A stretch of DNA of 64,000 nt from Rhodococcoides fascians NBRC 12155 = LMG 3623 (lineage in GTDB: Bacteria; Actinomycetota; Actinomycetes; Mycobacteriales; Mycobacteriaceae): NCBI RefSeq assembly GCF_001894785.1, contig NZ_BCWW01000006.1:248001-312000 (forward strand), in the 5' to 3' direction. Below the pieces are notes generated by a model. The model was not told where the DNA came from. It saw only the letters and a program-made list of their open reading frames with translations, and made no database searches. Positions within the stretch are counted from its first letter, which is position 1; every line of letters begins with the position of its first letter. A program made the position numbers and the translations under genes. Shown here in pieces: positions 38,727 to 50,836 of this stretch.

Positions 38727-40892
38727 GTGTCGCCCATTGACGATGTACCTCGCACCTCCCGCCGTCCCGTCGACGGGGTCACTCGCGTGAACCCGCCCGG
38801 GCAGCCGTTCCCCCTGGGTGCCACTGCGCATCCCACTGGTACGCAATTCGCAGTCCACGCTCCCGGTGCGGATGGCGTCGAGGTATGTCTGATCGACCCG
38901 GACGGCGGCGAGCGGCGCGTGGAGTTGACCAACCGGACATTCGGCATCAGACATGCCTTCGTCCCTCACGTCGGGCCAGGCGTGCGGTACGGCTTTCGCG
39001 CGCACGGCACCTGGGATCCCCACTCGGGCCGACGATTCAACGGGGCCAAGATCCTGCTCGACCCGTCCGCCCGCCAGGTGTCCGGTGACTTCGGGGATCC
39101 CGCGGCCCTGTTGGCCTACGAGGACGACCCGTTCGGAGCCCCCAGCAGTCGCGATTCCCTCGGCCACCTCCCGCTCGGCGTCGTCCGCGGACCGTCGGAC
39201 AACGGCGACCGGCCGCTGAGGCCTGCCGTTCCCTGGGACAGAACCGTGCTCTACGAATTGCACGTCGGGTCGTTCACCGCGCGCCACAACGGCGTACCCG
39301 AACACCTCCGTGGCACCTACCTCGGGCTCGCGCAACCGGCCGTACTCGAACACCTGGCTCGAACGGGCATCACGTCGGTCGAATTGCTGCCGGTCCACAC
39401 CACGTTCACCGAACCCGGGGTACGCGCTCGAGGGATGCGAAACCATTGGGGCTACTCCACGGGCGCGTATTTCGCTCCCGATCCGCGTTTCGCCGCCGTA
39501 CGAGGCAACGAAGTGGACGAGTTCCGGACGATGGTCGACGCGTTGCACAGCGCAGGGATCGAAGTGATCCTCGACGTGGTCTACAACCACACGTGCGAAT
39601 CCGCGGTCGACGGGCCGTCGATCAGTTGGCGGGGTCTCGACGCGCCGGGGTACTACCTGCTCGACGGTCGCGGATCCGACGTCGACCTGACCGGTTGCGG
39701 CAACACACTCGATTCGGCGTCTCCCGCCGTGGTCCGCATGGTGTGCGACAGCCTGCGGTACTGGGTGCAGGACATGGGCGTGGACGGATTCCGATTCGAC
39801 CTGGCCAGTACGCTCGGCCGACCGGGCGGTTGGCGATTCGATTCTCGTGCACCGCTGTTGACGGCGATCGGTACCGATCCGGTGCTGTCGGGCGTCAAGT
39901 TGATCGCCGAACCCTGGGATGCGACCGGTGCCGGATATCAGGTGGGCAACTTCGGGGTCATGTGGTCCGAGTGGAACGACCGCTACCGAGATACCGTGCG
40001 AGGATTCTGGGCCGGCCATCACGGAGTGCGCGAATTGGCTTCCCGCCTGGCCGGTTCCGAGGACCTCTATGCCGGCAGCGGTCGACTGCCGTGGGCGTCG
40101 ATCAATTTCGTCACCGCACACGACGGATTCACCGCACACGATCTGGTCTCGTACGAACGAAAGCACAACGAAGCCAACGGCGAAGAGAACAGAGACGGCA
40201 CCGACAACAACTCCTCGGTCAACTACGGCGTCGAGGGTCCGACCGACGATCCCTCCGTCCTCGACGACCGTGGGCGACACGTCCGTGCTCTGCTTGCCAC
40301 CCTGACGCTGTCGACCGGAACACCGATGCTGCTCGCAGGTGACGAACTCGGCCACAGCCAGGGCGGAAACAACAACGCGTACTGCGTATCTCACGATGCA
40401 CCGGCATCCGACGCCTGGGCAGTCGACTGGGACAGCGCGGATCAGAACATGATTCGATTCGTGGCGCGCCTGCTGCGCGTACGTGCGAGCGCCCCGACAC
40501 TGCGTCAGCAGGAGTTCTTCACCGGCCGGGCGACGCCGACCGGTCGACCGGACCTCGTCTGGTTCGATTCCGCCGGAATCGAATTCGATCACGACAGATG
40601 GAACGACGATTCGGTGCGCACGATCTCCGCCTGGGTCGACGGGTCCGACGTGCGTTCCTACGCCTCCGACGGCGGGCAGGTGGACGACGCGAGTTCGTTG
40701 CTGATCTTGCATTCCGGCGGTCCCGCGGAGATCACGCTGGCCTGCCCCAGTTGGTCGTCGTCTCGATTCGTGCCCGTCCTCGATTCCTCTCGCGTGGACG
40801 GCGTCCCACCCGATACCACTGCACTGGAGGCAGGTTCGAAGATTTCGGTGACCGGCTCCACCGTTCTCGTGTTCCGCAGCGCCGGTAGGTGA
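38727..40892 (+). CDS. glgX: Glycogen debranching enzyme GlgX
   Basis: A 721-aa GH13 isoamylase/GlgX-type protein that removes alpha-1,6 branches. A CBM48 N-terminal domain (about 25-110; LGATAHPTGTQFAVHAPGADGVEV) is followed by the GH13 barrel: VIL DVVYNHT (region I), DGFRFDLAS (II, nucleophile Asp about 357), LIAEPWD (III, acid Glu about 393) and FVTAHDGFTAHDLV (IV). It is absent from this spot in M. tuberculosis. GTG 38727 is taken as start; GTG 38787, just before the conserved NPPGQPFPLG, is the alternative. Its last 235 bp overlap the opposite yczE-like gene. Confidence 0.9.
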   Translation: MSPIDDVPRTSRRPVDGVTRVNPPGQPFPLGATAHPTGTQFAVHAPGADGVEVCLIDPDGGERRVELTNRTFGIRHAFVPHVGPGVRYGFRAHGTWDPHSGRRFNGAKILLDPSARQVSGDFGDPAALLAYEDDPFGAPSSRDSLGHLPLGVVRGPSDNGDRPLRPAVPWDRTVLYELHVGSFTARHNGVPEHLRGTYLGLAQPAVLEHLARTGITSVELLPVHTTFTEPGVRARGMRNHWGYSTGAYFAPDPRFAAVRGNEVDEFRTMVDALHSAGIEVILDVVYNHTCESAVDGPSISWRGLDAPGYYLLDGRGSDVDLTGCGNTLDSASPAVVRMVCDSLRYWVQDMGVDGFRFDLASTLGRPGGWRFDSRAPLLTAIGTDPVLSGVKLIAEPWDATGAGYQVGNFGVMWSEWNDRYRDTVRGFWAGHHGVRELASRLAGSEDLYAGSGRLPWASINFVTAHDGFTAHDLVSYERKHNEANGEENRDGTDNNSSVNYGVEGPTDDPSVLDDRGRHVRALLATLTLSTGTPMLLAGDELGHSQGGNNNAYCVSHDAPASDAWAVDWDSADQNMIRFVARLLRVRASAPTLRQQEFFTGRATPTGRPDLVWFDSAGIEFDHDRWNDDSVRTISAWVDGSDVRSYASDGGQVDDASSLLILHSGGPAEITLACPSWSSSRFVPVLDSSRVDGVPPDTTALEAGSKISVTGSTVLVFRSAGR

Positions 40893-41482
40893 GTCATGAA
40901 CAGCTGCACGAGCGGTCCTACCCCGAGCGCGTAGAGCACCGTACCCACACCGAGAGTTCCGCCGAGCAGCCAGCCGGTGAGTACCACTGTCAGTTCGATT
41001 CCCGTGCGAGTGAGGCGAATCGACCATCCGGTGCGCGCCACCAACCCGGTCATCAAACCGTCTCGGGGGCCCGGGCCCATTCCCGCACCGATGTAGAGCG
41101 CCGTGGCGAAGGCATTGACGACGATGCCCGACACCATTGCCAGTGTCCGAACGATCGGCCCGTCCAGATGGGGCAGGATCGCCGACGTCGTATCCACGGC
41201 GACAGCGATGACGATCACGTTGCTCACGGTCCCCAAACCCGGACGCTGCCGCAGCGGTATCCACATCAGGAGCACCGCCACGCCGGTGATGGCAGTGATG
41301 GTTCCGAAGCTGAGTGACAGGTGCCGCGACAGACCTTGGTGGAACACATCCCAGGGGTTGACGCCGAGCCCACCGGCGATCATCAGCGACATGGACGCGC
41401 CGTACAGCCACAGGCCGACGTAGAGCGCCGTCAGGCGAGACGGGAGACGACGGCCGGCGACGCGTAGCGGTGAGAAAGGCAT
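40658..41482 (-). CDS. YczE/YyaS-family membrane protein with antisense C-terminal extension
   Basis: A 274-aa protein. The first 205 residues form five or six helices of the YczE (YitT-like) family, with LWLYGASMSLMIAGGLGVNPWDVFHQGLS and GAGMGPGPRDGLMTGLVARTGWSIRLTR as family motifs. The family is normally about 210 residues long. After LVQLFMTHLPALRN the frame runs on for about 65 residues of polar, Ser/Pro/Glu-rich sequence that is antisense to the glgX 3' end. A real stop near 40880 seems to have been lost, or the tail is translated as read. Function of YczE proteins is not known. Confidence 0.8.
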   Translation of the reverse strand: MPFSPLRVAGRRLPSRLTALYVGLWLYGASMSLMIAGGLGVNPWDVFHQGLSRHLSLSFGTITAITGVAVLLMWIPLRQRPGLGTVSNVIVIAVAVDTTSAILPHLDGPIVRTLAMVSGIVVNAFATALYIGAGMGPGPRDGLMTGLVARTGWSIRLTRTGIELTVVLTGWLLGGTLGVGTVLYALGVGPLVQLFMTHLPALRNTRTVEPVTEIFEPASSAVVSGGTPSTREESRTGTNRDDDQLGQASVISAGPPECKISNELASSTCPPSEA

Positions 41483-41557
41483 GGTGTCAGTGTCCGGTCA
41501 CTGGATACCTCGTTCGATAGCCAGTTGCGCGACAGTGGACCCCCGGCCGATGCTGCG

Positions 41558-45530
<3,973 letters not shown>

Positions 45531-45659
45531 AGATCCTCCTGATTGCGCGTCCGACCCCGAATCACGAGGCGACGTCACTAGTCGTGCGCTACTCGAATCG
45601 TAGACCGTCGGACCGACGCTTGCCGAACCGGTCCTACCGTGTGTCGTATTGGATTCGAT

Positions 45660-45673
45660 CGAACCATGGTTCG
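45660..45673. promoter_or_regulatory. 14-bp palindrome in the ctaD-fecB divergent region
   Basis: CGAACCATGGTTCG is a perfect palindrome roughly halfway between the two divergent starts (301-bp gap from 45531 to 45831). It could be an operator; no regulator binds a known site of this sequence that I recognise. A -10-like TACTGT (45791-45796) lies further toward fecB. No iron box of IdeR type was recognised. Confidence 0.35.
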
Positions 45674-45831
45674 GGGGGCGATCTGCCTGCGCCGTCGGCC
45701 TTTACGAGCCCTCCGACACACCCTGGAACACCTCCCGAACAGATGGCCGGGAAGGGTCCGCGGCAGTGCTCTGCGCGAGGCGATTTCCGTTACTGTGTGA
45801 GACCACCCGATCCGCAGAAAGAAGTTCCGCG

Positions 45832-46917
45832 TTGCCACTTCGACCACGACTCCCCCGCCGGTTCGCGCCACACACCACGGGCACGGCGGCCGCTGTCTGT
45901 CTGATGGCAGCCGTGGCGTTGACCGGATGCTCCGACTCCGCGACCGAGGACGACGCATCCACCATCGTTCGCAGTACGACGAACATTGCCGGAGCGGGGG
46001 TGGTCGGTAACAACCGGGACACCGTCGGACTGTGTCCCGCACTTGCCCCACTCGACCCGACGGGAGTCGAGGGCGATACGCGCCCCGTCGGGCACGCCGA
46101 GGGAATCAGTGCCATCCCGGCCGATCCACAGCGCATCGTCGTCCTCGACGCTGCGGGCCTCGACGCCAGCTGCGCGGTCGGGATCTGGGAACGCGTCGTC
46201 GGCGCTGCCACGCTCGACCCCGACTTCCGGGGAGACGGAGACCAACCGCTGTACCTGGGTACCGGCCTGGCGTCGGTTCCGTCGGTCGGCCCGGTCGGTG
46301 CCCCCGACCTCGATGCGATCGCCGCCCTCGACCCGGACCTGATCCTGGGGGCCGATTCTCTCGGATCCGATACCTACGATTCGCTGACTGCCATCGCGCC
46401 GACCGTGTTCACCGCGACCGGACAAGGATGGAAAGACACTTTTCTGCAGTCCGCAGCCGCCTTGGGTCGAGGCCAGGCAGGATTCGACCAGCTCGCGTCG
46501 TTCTCCGCGGATGCCGAACGCGTCGGACGCGAGATCGACGCGACCCAGACGCAGGCGTCGGTCGTCCGATTCGATGCCGACTCCATCGAGGTCGACGGTC
46601 CGGACTCGTTCGCGGGCCAGGTGCTTGCCGAGGTCGGCGTGGGGCGGCCACAGAATCAGCGTGACGGTGGTTTCTCGGTCGAGTCCGGGAACCTGGAGCC
46701 CGTCGAGGGAGACATCGTCTACCTGCGATTCGCGGGCCCGGACGGCGAGACCTTCGGCCGTGAGGTGATGGACGGCGACGCGTGGCACGCTCTCGGCTCG
46801 GTCACCGACGGGCGAGTGTTCGCGGTGAACGACACGGTCTGGTCCGGCAGTGGAGTTGTCGCGGCGCGCGCCATCCTGGCCGACCTGTCCGCTTCTCTGA
46901 ACGCCTACGTGTCCTGA
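45832..46917 (+). CDS. fecB: Iron-siderophore/haem-binding lipoprotein FecB
   Basis: A 361-aa periplasmic-type binding lipoprotein. A basic n-region (PLRPRLPRRF) and hydrophobic core end in lipobox ALTGC (Cys about 34). The FecB/BtuF fold follows, with ADPQRIVVLDAAGLDASCAVGIWERVVGAA, LDAIAALDPDLILGADSLG and a C-terminal AWHALGSVTDGRVFAVNDTVWSGSG. It binds a ferric siderophore or haem for an ABC importer encoded elsewhere. The TTG at 45832 is the best start since no ATG or GTG lies in frame at the signal peptide; AAAGAAG precedes it. Gene order ctaD-fecB matches M. tuberculosis. Confidence 0.85.
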   Translation: MPLRPRLPRRFAPHTTGTAAAVCLMAAVALTGCSDSATEDDASTIVRSTTNIAGAGVVGNNRDTVGLCPALAPLDPTGVEGDTRPVGHAEGISAIPADPQRIVVLDAAGLDASCAVGIWERVVGAATLDPDFRGDGDQPLYLGTGLASVPSVGPVGAPDLDAIAALDPDLILGADSLGSDTYDSLTAIAPTVFTATGQGWKDTFLQSAAALGRGQAGFDQLASFSADAERVGREIDATQTQASVVRFDADSIEVDGPDSFAGQVLAEVGVGRPQNQRDGGFSVESGNLEPVEGDIVYLRFAGPDGETFGREVMDGDAWHALGSVTDGRVFAVNDTVWSGSGVVAARAILADLSASLNAYVS

Positions 46918-46921
46918 CGCG

Positions 46922-47395
46922 ATGCCCATTCCGGAATTCGTGCAAGCGCTCCGCAGCGTCGTCGGCACGTCACCACTCTGGTTGTCCGGTGTCAGTGCTG
47001 TCGTTCTCGACGACGATCGGCGCGTGCTGCTGACTCTGCGGGCAGACAACAACACCTGGGCCGTGGTCTCCGGAATCCTCGAGCCCGGCGAGGAACCTGC
47101 ACCCGCCGCGCTGCGTGAGATCGGTGAGGAGACCGGTGTGGACGCCACGATCGTGCGCCTGACGAGCGTCGACGTGACAGAGCCCATCACCTACCCCAAC
47201 GGCGACGTCGCGCAATATCTGGACATCACGTTCCTCGCTCGCCACACCGGCGGCACTCCTCATGTCGCCGACGACGAGAACCTCGACGTGGCCTGGTTCG
47301 AACTCGATGGCCTACCCGAAAACCTCACGGCCACTTCGCGATTGCGAATCGAGAAAGCCATCGCCGACGACCCGTCGGCATGGTTTCGACGCTGA
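46922..47395 (+). CDS. NUDIX hydrolase
   Basis: A 157-aa NUDIX protein with a complete box: GILEPGEEPAPAALREIGEETGV (about 56-78). It follows the fecB stop by only 4 nt, suggesting cotranscription. The N-terminal SGVSAVVLDDDRRVLLTLRADNNTWAVVSG is typical of MutT-like members. The substrate (nucleotide or sugar nucleotide) is not predictable. It precedes the SPFH gene across about 100 bp containing its own promoter. Confidence 0.9.
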   Translation: MPIPEFVQALRSVVGTSPLWLSGVSAVVLDDDRRVLLTLRADNNTWAVVSGILEPGEEPAPAALREIGEETGVDATIVRLTSVDVTEPITYPNGDVAQYLDITFLARHTGGTPHVADDENLDVAWFELDGLPENLTATSRLRIEKAIADDPSAWFRR

Positions 47396-47453
47396 CTCCC
47401 CTGCCGCACCGAGTGCACAGCTCCACCGAACCGTCCCTGTTTCGATTCGTAAT

Positions 47454-47471
47454 GTGATATCACTTTACTAT
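47454..47471 (+). promoter_or_regulatory. Promoter -10 TACTAT with adjacent palindrome GTGATATCAC
   Basis: A 10-bp perfect palindrome GTGATATCAC (47454-47463) lies 2 nt before the -10 hexamer TACTAT (47466-47471). The palindrome would be covered by RNA polymerase, so it is a natural operator for a repressor. The downstream ribbon-helix-helix protein is a candidate autoregulator. This is inference. Confidence 0.5.
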
Positions 47472-47493
47472 CAACATCGAGAGGGAGGTTCTC

Positions 47494-48411
47494 ATGTCCG
47501 CACCCGCTACCGTCGCCGAGAAGCCGACGGGTACACCGACCACGACCATCGCCGAGCGCACCGGCTGGGATCTGCCGGGCTGGTCGATGCTCGGCGTCGG
47601 TCTCGCGCTGTTTCTCGGCGGAATCGCCGCGTTCGCTCTCGGACTGGTCTTCTCCGTGGTGGGGCTCACGGTCGTCGGAGTCGTCCTGTTCGTGCTCTCG
47701 CTGCCGGCACTCATGGGATTGACTCTGGTGCAACCGAATCAAGCTCGCGTTCTGCAGCTACTCGGCAGTTCGTACAGCGGGACGCTGCGTACACCGGGGC
47801 TGCGCTGGACCAATCCGTTGACGTACCGCAGGGCCATCTCGACGCGAATTCGCAACCACGAGACCGGTCAATCGAAGGTCAACGACGCCGACGGCAATCC
47901 GATCGAGATCTCTGCCATCGTCGTCTGGCAGGTTGCCGATACCGCCCTGGCGTCCTTCCAGGTCGACGATTACGAGGAGTTCGTCGCCGTCCAGACCGAA
48001 TCGGCCGTCCGTCATATCGCCGGTAGCTACCCGTACGACGCCGAAGGACGAATGTCGTTGCGCGAGAACGCCGACGAGATCACCGCCGCCATGTCGGAGG
48101 AAGTACACGCGCGGGTGCGATCGGCCGGCGTCGAGGTGATCGAGACCCGCATCAACCGTCTTGCCTATGCTCCGGAGATCGCGCAGGCCATGCTGCGACG
48201 CCAGCAGGCCGGAGCTGTCATCGCAGCGCGTCAGCAGATCGTCGAAGGTGCGGTGGGAATGGTGGAGATGGCACTCTCGAAGCTCGAGGAGAAACACGTC
48301 GTGGAACTCGACGAGGAGCGGAAAGCGGCCATGGTGTCGAATCTGCTCGTCGTGTTGTGCAGCGATCGTGATACCCAGCCCGTCGTCAACACCGGATCGC
48401 TGTACCAGTGA
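47494..48411 (+). CDS. SPFH/band-7 domain membrane protein
   Basis: A 305-aa protein. Two hydrophobic helices (about 30-75) anchor an SPFH domain (about 80-240; [61 protein letters not shown]), followed by a coiled-coil ([31 protein letters not shown]) and a C-terminal [21 protein letters not shown] helix. Such proteins form membrane microdomain scaffolds. GGGAGG lies about 7 nt before ATG 47494. It is followed after 3 nt by the small ribbon-helix-helix gene. Confidence 0.88.
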   Translation: MSAPATVAEKPTGTPTTTIAERTGWDLPGWSMLGVGLALFLGGIAAFALGLVFSVVGLTVVGVVLFVLSLPALMGLTLVQPNQARVLQLLGSSYSGTLRTPGLRWTNPLTYRRAISTRIRNHETGQSKVNDADGNPIEISAIVVWQVADTALASFQVDDYEEFVAVQTESAVRHIAGSYPYDAEGRMSLRENADEITAAMSEEVHARVRSAGVEVIETRINRLAYAPEIAQAMLRRQQAGAVIAARQQIVEGAVGMVEMALSKLEEKHVVELDEERKAAMVSNLLVVLCSDRDTQPVVNTGSLYQ

Positions 48412-48414
48412 GCC

Positions 48415-48612
48415 ATGGCCGTCGAGCGTAAGAAAATTCTGCTTCGGCTGGACCCAGCGGTGCACGACGCTCTTGCCCGCTGGGCCTCCGACGAGCTCCG
48501 AAGCACCAACGCTCAGATCGAGTTCCTACTGCGTCGAGCACTGAGCGAGCAGGGCCGAATGCCGAAGGAGGCCAGAGACATTCGCGCGCCGGGCCGCCCA
48601 CCGAAGGAGTGA
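48415..48612 (+). CDS. Ribbon-helix-helix (Arc-like) DNA-binding protein
   Basis: A 65-aa protein. [41 protein letters not shown] is a ribbon-helix-helix core (beta strand then two helices); it ends in the basic APGRPPKE. These small proteins dimerise and bind short palindromes. Only 3 nt separate it from the SPFH stop, so it is in the same operon and probably regulates it via the palindrome at 47454. It is not obviously the antitoxin of a toxin pair, since its partner is an SPFH protein. Confidence 0.8.
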   Translation: MAVERKKILLRLDPAVHDALARWASDELRSTNAQIEFLLRRALSEQGRMPKEARDIRAPGRPPKE

Positions 48613-48636
48613 GCGGCCCGGCGCGAGGATGGGTTT

Positions 48637-49611
<975 letters not shown>

Positions 49612-49647
49612 CTACCGAGAGAATCTGCCGAATATTGGCTTGCTTGA

Positions 49648-49694
49648 ACACTACCCGTTGTGTCCGACATCAATAGCTAACACAAGATCTGTGT
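49648..49694 (-). promoter_or_regulatory. Pair of NrdR boxes upstream of nrdF
   Basis: ACACTACCCGTTGTGT (49648-49663) and AACACAAGATCTGTGT (49679-49694) are separated by 15 bp, the usual spacing of paired NrdR sites, centred 31 bp apart. They agree with the consensus acaCwAtATwGtgt mainly in the ACAC/GTGT ends. NrdR represses ribonucleotide reductase genes when dATP is abundant. Both boxes lie over the 3' end of the AbiEi-like gene. Confidence 0.75.
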
Positions 49695-50745
49695 CGTGCG
49701 CGTTCTGCGTACCTGGAGGGGCGCACAACGCGCACGACGTGAGTTCGCCCTCCCAGCCCTCACGTCGAAGAACCTGCGCCACGTCTCCTGCGACGCCGCA
49801 CGGATCGCTGCTGACCTCCTCGTACCCGAAAACGAGTCGCGCACGCCCGGCGAGTTCCGAAGCATTGTCACGTCGCCGATCGCGGAATGCGACCTCTTGC
49901 ATCGAATGGAACCGACGACCGTCCAGGCGCACGGTCAGCGTACGAGATCCAACTCGGTACACGACGTCCTCGTAGAGTGTCCGCCCGTCGACCTGTATGG
50001 CGCTCTGCCGTTCGGCAGCCGGAAGCCCGTGAGCCTCTTCGACGTTGGTCGCATATTCGAGTTCGAGAACGGATTGAACGCCGTTCGCGAGCAAGTCGAC
50101 GGCTTCGGTCAGCGCTGTGAGATACCGGTACGGCCTGCGGACGGCAATCTGCTCCCGGACGTCCGTCAATCGAATTCGTCGCTGAGTCACCGACGACACC
50201 AAGCTGCGGAAAGCCTGCCTCGGCGTAGGTTCCGACACCGCCAGATCGAGTGCAGTGTCCACCAACGTCGTTCGCGGCATGTCCCCTGGTACCCCGATGT
50301 ATCTGTGTGCACGAGAACGATGCACCACCACTCCGGGATGCAATGCCGATCCGATGCCTGCCACCAGCCGTACTCCCTGCACAGGGGCCGAGCGCACCGT
50401 CGGCCGTTGATTGCACGCAGACTTTCCGTACGGCACAGTGACGTGGACCGCCGCGGATGGGTCGGGCGTGCGGAAACCCCACTCCTCCGCCGCGGATCGA
50501 TGGCTCAGCATTGCGTGTCCACCTCCGTACAGAAGCGCTGCCATCAGGATTCGATCCCGCGTCAACGGCCCGGTGAAGATTGAATAGACGCCGCGCAGAA
50601 CAACGATCCACGCGCCACTGTCCACTAGCTTGCGGACTCGATTTCGGCTGTACCCCAACTTCGTGACCTGCGACTGAGTGAACAGCCCCCACTGCGTGTC
50701 GATCAGAACCTGAAGTTCTCGACCGTCCCCCCGACCATGTTCCAT
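49651..50745 (-). CDS. AbiEi/DUF559-like protein (antitoxin-type N-domain, endonuclease-like C-domain)
   Basis: A 364-aa protein between nrdE and nrdF. The N-terminal winged-helix domain (about 10-70; LFTQSQVTKLGYSRNRVRKLVDSGAWIVVLRGVY) resembles AbiEi-type antitoxins. The C-terminal region (about 225-335) has the DUF559/Vsr-like pattern LELEY, RLDGRRFHS, FRDRRRDNA and FGYEEV, a PD-(D/E)XK-like arrangement. No toxin partner gene is adjacent. The last 28 codons (337-364) are encoded within a palindromic repeat and the nrdF operator, so the natural protein may have ended near residue 335. Function is unknown; defence or DNA repair is only a suggestion. Confidence 0.78.
   Translation of the reverse strand: MEHGRGDGRELQVLIDTQWGLFTQSQVTKLGYSRNRVRKLVDSGAWIVVLRGVYSIFTGPLTRDRILMAALLYGGGHAMLSHRSAAEEWGFRTPDPSAAVHVTVPYGKSACNQRPTVRSAPVQGVRLVAGIGSALHPGVVVHRSRAHRYIGVPGDMPRTTLVDTALDLAVSEPTPRQAFRSLVSSVTQRRIRLTDVREQIAVRRPYRYLTALTEAVDLLANGVQSVLELEYATNVEEAHGLPAAERQSAIQVDGRTLYEDVVYRVGSRTLTVRLDGRRFHSMQEVAFRDRRRDNASELAGRARLVFGYEEVSSDPCGVAGDVAQVLRREGWEGELTSCALCAPPGTQNAHDTDLVLAIDVGHNG
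49693..49738. repeat. Palindromic repeat family B, copy 1
   Basis: Arms GTCGTGCGCGTT and AACGCGCACGAC (12 bp perfect, extended by TGCG/CGCA across one mismatch) surround a core containing TACCTGGAGGGG. It lies inside the 3' end of the AbiEi-like gene and begins at the second NrdR box. Its core is the reverse complement of copy 2 at 50780, and the two copies are inverted relative to each other. Confidence 0.85.
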
Positions 50746-50779
50746 GGCCGGCCATCCTGCCCAGTGGGTACGACAACTT

Positions 50780-50829
50780 CCGTCGTGCGCGTTTTGCGCC
50801 CCTCCAGGTACGCAAAACGCGCACGACGG
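50780..50829. repeat. Palindromic repeat family B, copy 2
   Basis: Perfect 19-bp arms (CCGTCGTGCGCGTTTTGCG) around a 12-nt loop CCCCTCCAGGTA. It lies 7 bp after the nrdE stop and before the AbiEi-like start, and could form a terminator-like hairpin for nrdE. It matches copy 1 at 49693 with few changes, all in paired positions or single arms. Confidence 0.85.
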
Positions 50830-50836
50830 CGAAGCC

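Noticed and set aside
38667..41411. 914-codon reverse frame opposite glgX
   Set aside because: Its composition is low-complexity Arg/Gly/Val and it is fully antisense to GH13 motifs; only the separate yczE-like frame in the same area has real family motifs.
48415..48612. Toxin-antitoxin system from the ribbon-helix-helix protein
   Set aside because: Its partner is an SPFH membrane protein, and the next gene downstream (nrdF) is convergent, so no toxin candidate is present.
49691..50831. Insertion sequence or composite element flanked by the two family B repeats
   Set aside because: The repeats are in inverted orientation around a single non-transposase gene, with no transposase and no target duplication seen.
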